Source: Xenopus tropicalis (lineage: Eukaryota; Chordata; Amphibia; Anura; Pipidae). From it: a stretch of DNA of 64,000 bases. The notes below the pieces were generated by a model that saw only the letters and a list, made by a program, of their open reading frames with translations, was not told the DNA's origin and ran no database searches. The DNA is taken from NCBI RefSeq assembly GCF_000004195.4, contig NC_030679.2:27951712-28015711 (forward strand). The letters run 5' to 3'. Position 1 is the stretch's first letter, and every line of letters starts with the position of its first letter. The position numbers were made by a program, and so were the translations under genes. Shown here in pieces: positions 60,021-64,000 of this stretch.

Positions 60021-60460
60021 GACCTGGTAAGTGTACCCGAGTGTTGGGTTACATTGCCATATAGTGTGGAGAAGTGATTGTGGGGGGTGAGGGTCTAGGC
60101 CTCAGTGTTTTCATGAGTGCCAATGGTGGGTGGTGAACTCCAGAGGCAAAGGCCCAAGTGGGTGATTAAGGTTGCCTACTCTTCCTTTCCCAACCAATGA
60201 AGTGTGGAAGGTTACTGACATGGCAGGCAGGCAGCCACGTGGTGGGTATTAGTTGGTAAGTATTCCATATGGGTATGGACATTTTAGCATTTTGTCTGTA
60301 GCATAATTTTTCTTTATTATGGTATTTAACTCTGTTAATAATTACTGTAGCCTGTTACATCCTATCCTGGACATCATCAATGCCTAGCTGAAATTATTCT
60401 GTTTAAGGGGGGATTGGAGTTATGTGTTGAGGTCCATCCCACTGCACAGTCACTTTAGAC

Positions 60461-60752
60461 CATTGATCCCCAACCAGTGGCTCAGGAGCAATATGTTTCT
60501 CACCAACCCCATGGATGTTGCTCCCAGTGGCCTCAAAGCAGGTGCCCATTTTTACATTTCTGACTTGGAGGCAAGTTTTTGAGGCATAAAGGCCATGTAT
60601 ACTGCCAAACAGAGCCTTTTGTAGGCTGCCAGCCCATTTAGGGGCTACCAAATAGCCAATAACATCCAATAACATATAGGGGCTACCAAATAGGCAATAA
60701 TTTTTTTTATATTTGAATGTAGCTCACGGGTAAAACATTTTGGGGATCCCTG
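60461..60752. mobile_element. hAT-type element, CATTGATCCCCAACC ends
   Basis: Ends CATTGATCCCCAACC and TTGGGGATCCCTG; flanks CTTTAGAC and CATTAGAG match at 6 of 8. Contains a local repeat GGGGCTACCAAATAG twice near its 3' end. Confidence 0.85.
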
Positions 60753-60958
60753 CATTAGAGGCATGTAGATTTGCACCTGAATGTCTCACTTCCCCTTCTG
60801 TCATGCAAATGTTACACAGCAAGTACTGTATTAACAAAATAATGTTGGGGTGTGGAAAATATCTTTAGCTTCAATTGACCCCAGCACCTTTGTGGTCCAA
60901 ATAATTTTGCATTTATACTGTTACTACTTGCTTGCTAGTATTACCTGTCAGGCTATTA

Positions 60959-61211
60959 GGCTGGTGGCACACGGGGAGATTAGTCGCCCATGATAAACCT
61001 GTGCTGCCACGGATGACTTATCTCCCTGAAATGCCTTTTCACCGGCAACAATGTGATTGGAAATGTCGGGCGACTTCAGAAAACTGAAACGGCGCGTATG
61101 CCATCAACGTTTCACATTCTCGCCGGTGGGAAGTCATCTTGGGCAGATTAGTCACCCACAGTAGCAAAGATTTATTGTGGGCGACTAATCTTCCTGTGTG
61201 CCACCAGCTTT
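60959..61211. mobile_element. GGTGGCACACGGGGAG palindromic MITE
   Basis: AGGCTGGTGGCACACGGGGA at left is mirrored by TCTTCCTGTGTGCCACCAGC at right; AGATTAGTCGCCCA / GGGCGACTAATCT inside. Related to the elements at 57856 and 58318. Confidence 0.88.
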
Positions 61212-61417
61212 ACAGTAGAATCCCATTTATATTACAAGTGACTTTGGCTATGCTATAGCTTATGTGTTTGGTAAACAGAACTGAGCATCCTAGTGGTTGG
61301 TCACTTATTCCAGCTATTGCACTGTTTGCCAGTGTCAGCATAAAAGTAAGAAAAAAGAGCACTGGCCCATAGAATAACAGATTTATATTTTGGCACCATC
61401 CCCAGTGTCTTCTTTAA

Positions 61418-61841
61418 AAGAGCTATTTCATCATTTGATTAACTTTTAGTATGATGTAGACATTACTATCAATTTGCAATTGGTCATTTTTCAACTTTTA
61501 TGGTTTTTCATTTATATAGCTTTTTGTGCAGCAGCTACCTTGTTGCTATGGTCTTGTTTATGTTAGCAACGAGATAGTAGTGTGAATGAGAGACTGGAAT
61601 ATTAATAGGAGGGGGTCTGCATAGTAAGATTAATAATACAAAGTAACAATAGCAATGATATTGTAGCCTCACAAAGCAACAGTTATTGGCTGCCGGGGTC
61701 AGTGACCCCCATTTAAAAGCTAGAAAGAAGCAGAAAAGGAAGGCAAATAAATCTGTAAAAATATGTGAAAAGAATGAAGACCAACGGCAAAATTGATTGG
61801 AATAGGGCGTTCTATAACATACTTAAAGGTGAACTATCCCT
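61418..61841. mobile_element. TTAA MITE, GATGTAGACATTA family
   Basis: TTAA at 61414-61417 and 61842-61845. Right end AGGTGAACTATCCC; interior shared with 19682-20071. Confidence 0.8.
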
Positions 61842-62073
61842 TTAAAATATCTGTAAGGGAAATTGCCTTTAAGCGAACATTTCCTTTAATAAATGAAAAG
61901 ATTTTAAGCAATTTTTCTTCTAGTTAACAAACACTGTTTATCTTACAAGGCACCAAAATCTTATTTATATTAACTGTGGGAACAACAAACATGCATGGCC
62001 TTAACATTCCATCACTCTCATTAATATCAGTTCAAGAGATAAGACTGTGAATATGGCATTTGTTATAAACTTA

Positions 62074-62373
62074 CAAATGTCATAACAGGATTCTGGGAAA
62101 AAATTCCTTAATAGAAAAGTCCATTTACATGGGTTTATCATATAGGCTAAAGCTCACCCACTGGGTTTAAAGCAGAAGACAGGATAATAGCTGATCAGAT
62201 TCCCAACTACAGACCGGTTTCGCCCTTTTTGGGGCTCATCAGTGTAACGCAGGGTTTTCTGATCAGCTTAGGTAGAGCCAGGAGTGGGGATACACGAACA
62301 AGCTAAAGGGATTGAGGAGACCGCCTCATACGTATGCAAATGTCATAACAGGATTCTGGGAAAAAATTCCTTA
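62074..62373 (-). mobile_element. Penelope-like remnant flanked by 37-bp direct repeats
   Basis: A 37-bp sequence starting CAAATGTCATAACAGGATTC is present identically at 62074-62110 and 62337-62373. Between them is a 226-bp insert (62111-62336) that contains a hammerhead ribozyme motif on the minus strand and no ORF. The perfect flanking duplication suggests a long target-site duplication and a fairly young event. Confidence 0.8.
62190..62267 (-). ncRNA. Type I-like hammerhead ribozyme with intact core
   Basis: On the minus strand: outer helix I GCTGATCAG pairing with CTGATCAGC; CCC/GGG and TACA/TGTA inner helix I segments; core CTGATGA (62236-62242); helix II GCCC-CAAAAA-GGGC; GAAA (62218-62221); a minimal helix III within ACCGGT; and cleavage-site C at 62212. 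All invariant core bases (C3, U4, G5, A6, G8, A9, G12, A13, A14) are present. Short helix III is a known trait of the hammerheads in Penelope-like elements, which can act as dimers. Self-cleavage is predicted, not shown. Confidence 0.82.
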
Positions 62374-63363
62374 CAGGGATACTACTGCAGTTTATAATCC
62401 AAAAGAATGCACAGAAATATTCCTAAACCAAAACCAGGCCACCCCAATGCAGCTCTATTGTCTATAATCTGCACTAATCTGTAATACAGTCATACAGAAT
62501 CATGGAATATTCTAACAGAGGGGTGGGGTAAGAGCAAATAGACAGCCGGTTGGAATGAACAATTAAAACAGACAAGAAACCCGAAACAGATAAAAGCTCC
62601 TTAGTTCAAAGGCAAATCTCATCCTTATTTAAAAAATCCAATTAACTTCAGGATAAAAAGTCATTTTCAGCTCCCTGCTGCTAATTATATTTCCCTGTAT
62701 ATTTTATTATAGAAGATTTGCTCCAGGAATCACTGCACAGATCCAGCAGTGAGCTTTAGAGCCGCACACATGGATCACTGACAATAGGGTTATTTGTCGT
62801 CGATCTTGTGCCTGAGTGAAGTCATGGTGCCAGGATGCTGGGGCAATTAAAATGACTGACTGTGGCTCCGCTCCTAACAATACCCCTGTTATAGCTCATT
62901 GTCCTGCTATCTGCCTGGGACTCCCAGAATGCTGCGGCAATCTAAATTGTTTGGTTCAAGGAGTTCACTAATAAAACATCAAATATCTTAAAAACTATAA
63001 GAAAATGTCTCATAATGTGCAATGTTTTCTAAACATAAACTCATTTTCTTCTTATTTGCAATGGCAGTTTACATATGGGGCACATTTATAAAGCTTTTTA
63101 AAAACGACCATTACAGTTTACCATGTGCGGCCACTCTAATGCCATAGGACTTATCAGGTAATCCCGTGTAACAAATAGTGCGTAAGATTCTGTATTGGTT
63201 TTAGTAAAAGTTACAAATTGTGCTTTTTTATCATTCTTTCATAATTCCTTTGCCACTTGCATTTCTCCCATTGACTCAATGGGAATTGACTCAATTCAAT
63301 GAAAACACTTTTTTTCTAATAGGTAGTACCTAAGATCTCATCTGTTCTTTCCATTAATCATAT

Positions 63364-63885
63364 AGAAGTAAGGGACCTGTTATGCACAATGCTCAGGACC
63401 TGGGGTTTTGAGTTGGTCCTAAGTACAAGGCACTATTCTATTATTTCTATTATTTCAGGGAAAAAGGAAATATTTTCAAAAAAATTTGAATTACAGGTAT
63501 AGGACCCATTATCCAGAATGCTCGGGGCCAAGGGTATTCCGGATAAGGGGTCTTTCCGTAATTTGGATCTTCATACCTTAAGTCTCCTAAAAAATCCACA
63601 AATCATTAATTAAATCCAGTAGCATTGTTTTGCATCCAATAAGGATTAATTACGTATATCTTAGTTGGGATCAATAACAAAGTACTGTTTTATTATTAAA
63701 GAGAAAAAGGAAATCAGTTTGGAGTCTATAGGAGACAGGCTTTCCATAATTTGGAACTTTATGGATAATGGGTTTCCGGATAAGGGATATCATACCTGTA
63801 TTTGATTCAAATGGAGCCTATTGAAGATGGCCTTTTTGTAACTGAGAGCTTTCTGGATAACAGGTTTTCCAATATTGGATCCCCT
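63364..63885. mobile_element. TA-family element split by a second copy of itself
   Basis: AAGGGACCTGTTATGCACAA and GGGAAAAAGGAAATA on the left; TTTGATTCAAATGGAGCC, GAAGATGGCC and TTCTGGATAACAGG on the right. The middle is occupied by the inner copy at 63494-63798. Confidence 0.8.
63494..63798. mobile_element. Inner TA-flanked element, complete
   Basis: TA at 63492-63493 and 63799-63800. Ends CAGGTATAGGACCCATTATC and GGATATCATACCTG; one internal unit. TA target and TIRs suggest Tc1/mariner-type mobilisation. Confidence 0.9.
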
Positions 63886-64000
63886 AACTGTATACAGGAA
63901 GTTTTATATAGTCAAATTAAATATAAACAATAATCCATTACGGATGTAGCCTGTTCTGTAATTGTCACATGTCAATAAGCTTTTTTGGGAACATTTTTAA

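Larger units (their letters stand above)
58986..64000 (-). other. pcdhg: 5' part of the constant-region intron, continuing past the window
   Basis: Follows from exon 2 needing an upstream partner. I searched by eye for constant exon 1 (core NTDWRFSQ) on the minus strand and did not find it, so the intron is at least 5 kb. It holds two hAT elements, three TTAA or palindromic MITEs, a hammerhead-bearing retroelement remnant and two nested TA-flanked elements; each is listed separately. Confidence 0.7.

Noticed and set aside
59679..60077. Gly/Pro-rich 132-residue ORF
   Set aside because: Lies in a GC-rich hAT-type MITE with a clean 8-bp target duplication.

Overview
The window is vertebrate nuclear DNA, almost certainly from a Xenopus frog. 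It is AT-rich, mostly noncoding and densely packed with frog-type dispersed repeats: TTAA-flanked MITEs, TA-flanked elements ending CAGGTATGGGACC, hAT-type elements with 8-bp target duplications, V-type tRNA SINEs and Penelope-like fragments. There is no prokaryotic gene organisation, and most ORFs are chance runs inside repeats.

The only protein-coding gene I can support is on the minus strand at the right side: the 3' end of the gamma-protocadherin (pcdhg) cluster. Constant exon 3 (stop at 56691-56693) and constant exon 2 (58897-58985) join in frame through consensus splice sites and encode the conserved cytoplasmic tail shared by all gamma-protocadherins. Constant exon 1 and all variable exons must lie beyond position 64000. 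The 3' UTR runs left from 56690, with the most distal convincing poly(A) signal near 53360. The two introns carry many MITEs.

Positions 1-53300 are a long intergenic stretch downstream of pcdhg. By layout: 1-10 kb has palindromic MITEs, one inside an LTR-like repeat; 10-22 kb has hAT and TTAA MITEs, a decayed hammerhead and a palindrome in a TA tract; 23-26 kb has LTR-like sequences and a TA-flanked element with an internal tandem expansion; 27-36 kb has SINEs, an L1-like reverse transcriptase remnant and hAT copies; 38.7-42.2 kb has two expanded TA-flanked elements and a chain of nested insertions; 44.5-47 kb has a hAT element and a cluster of palindromes in TA microsatellites; 47-53 kb has mostly single-copy sequence plus a few repeats.

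The most interesting signals are hammerhead-ribozyme folds of the kind carried by Penelope-like retroelements. One, at 62190-62267 (minus), has an intact core and sits in a 226-bp insert flanked by a perfect 37-bp direct repeat. A second pair lies head to head inside a perfect 257-bp palindrome at 46346-46602. Also notable is a 110-114-bp unit inside a TA-flanked transposon family that has expanded in tandem in three separate copies.
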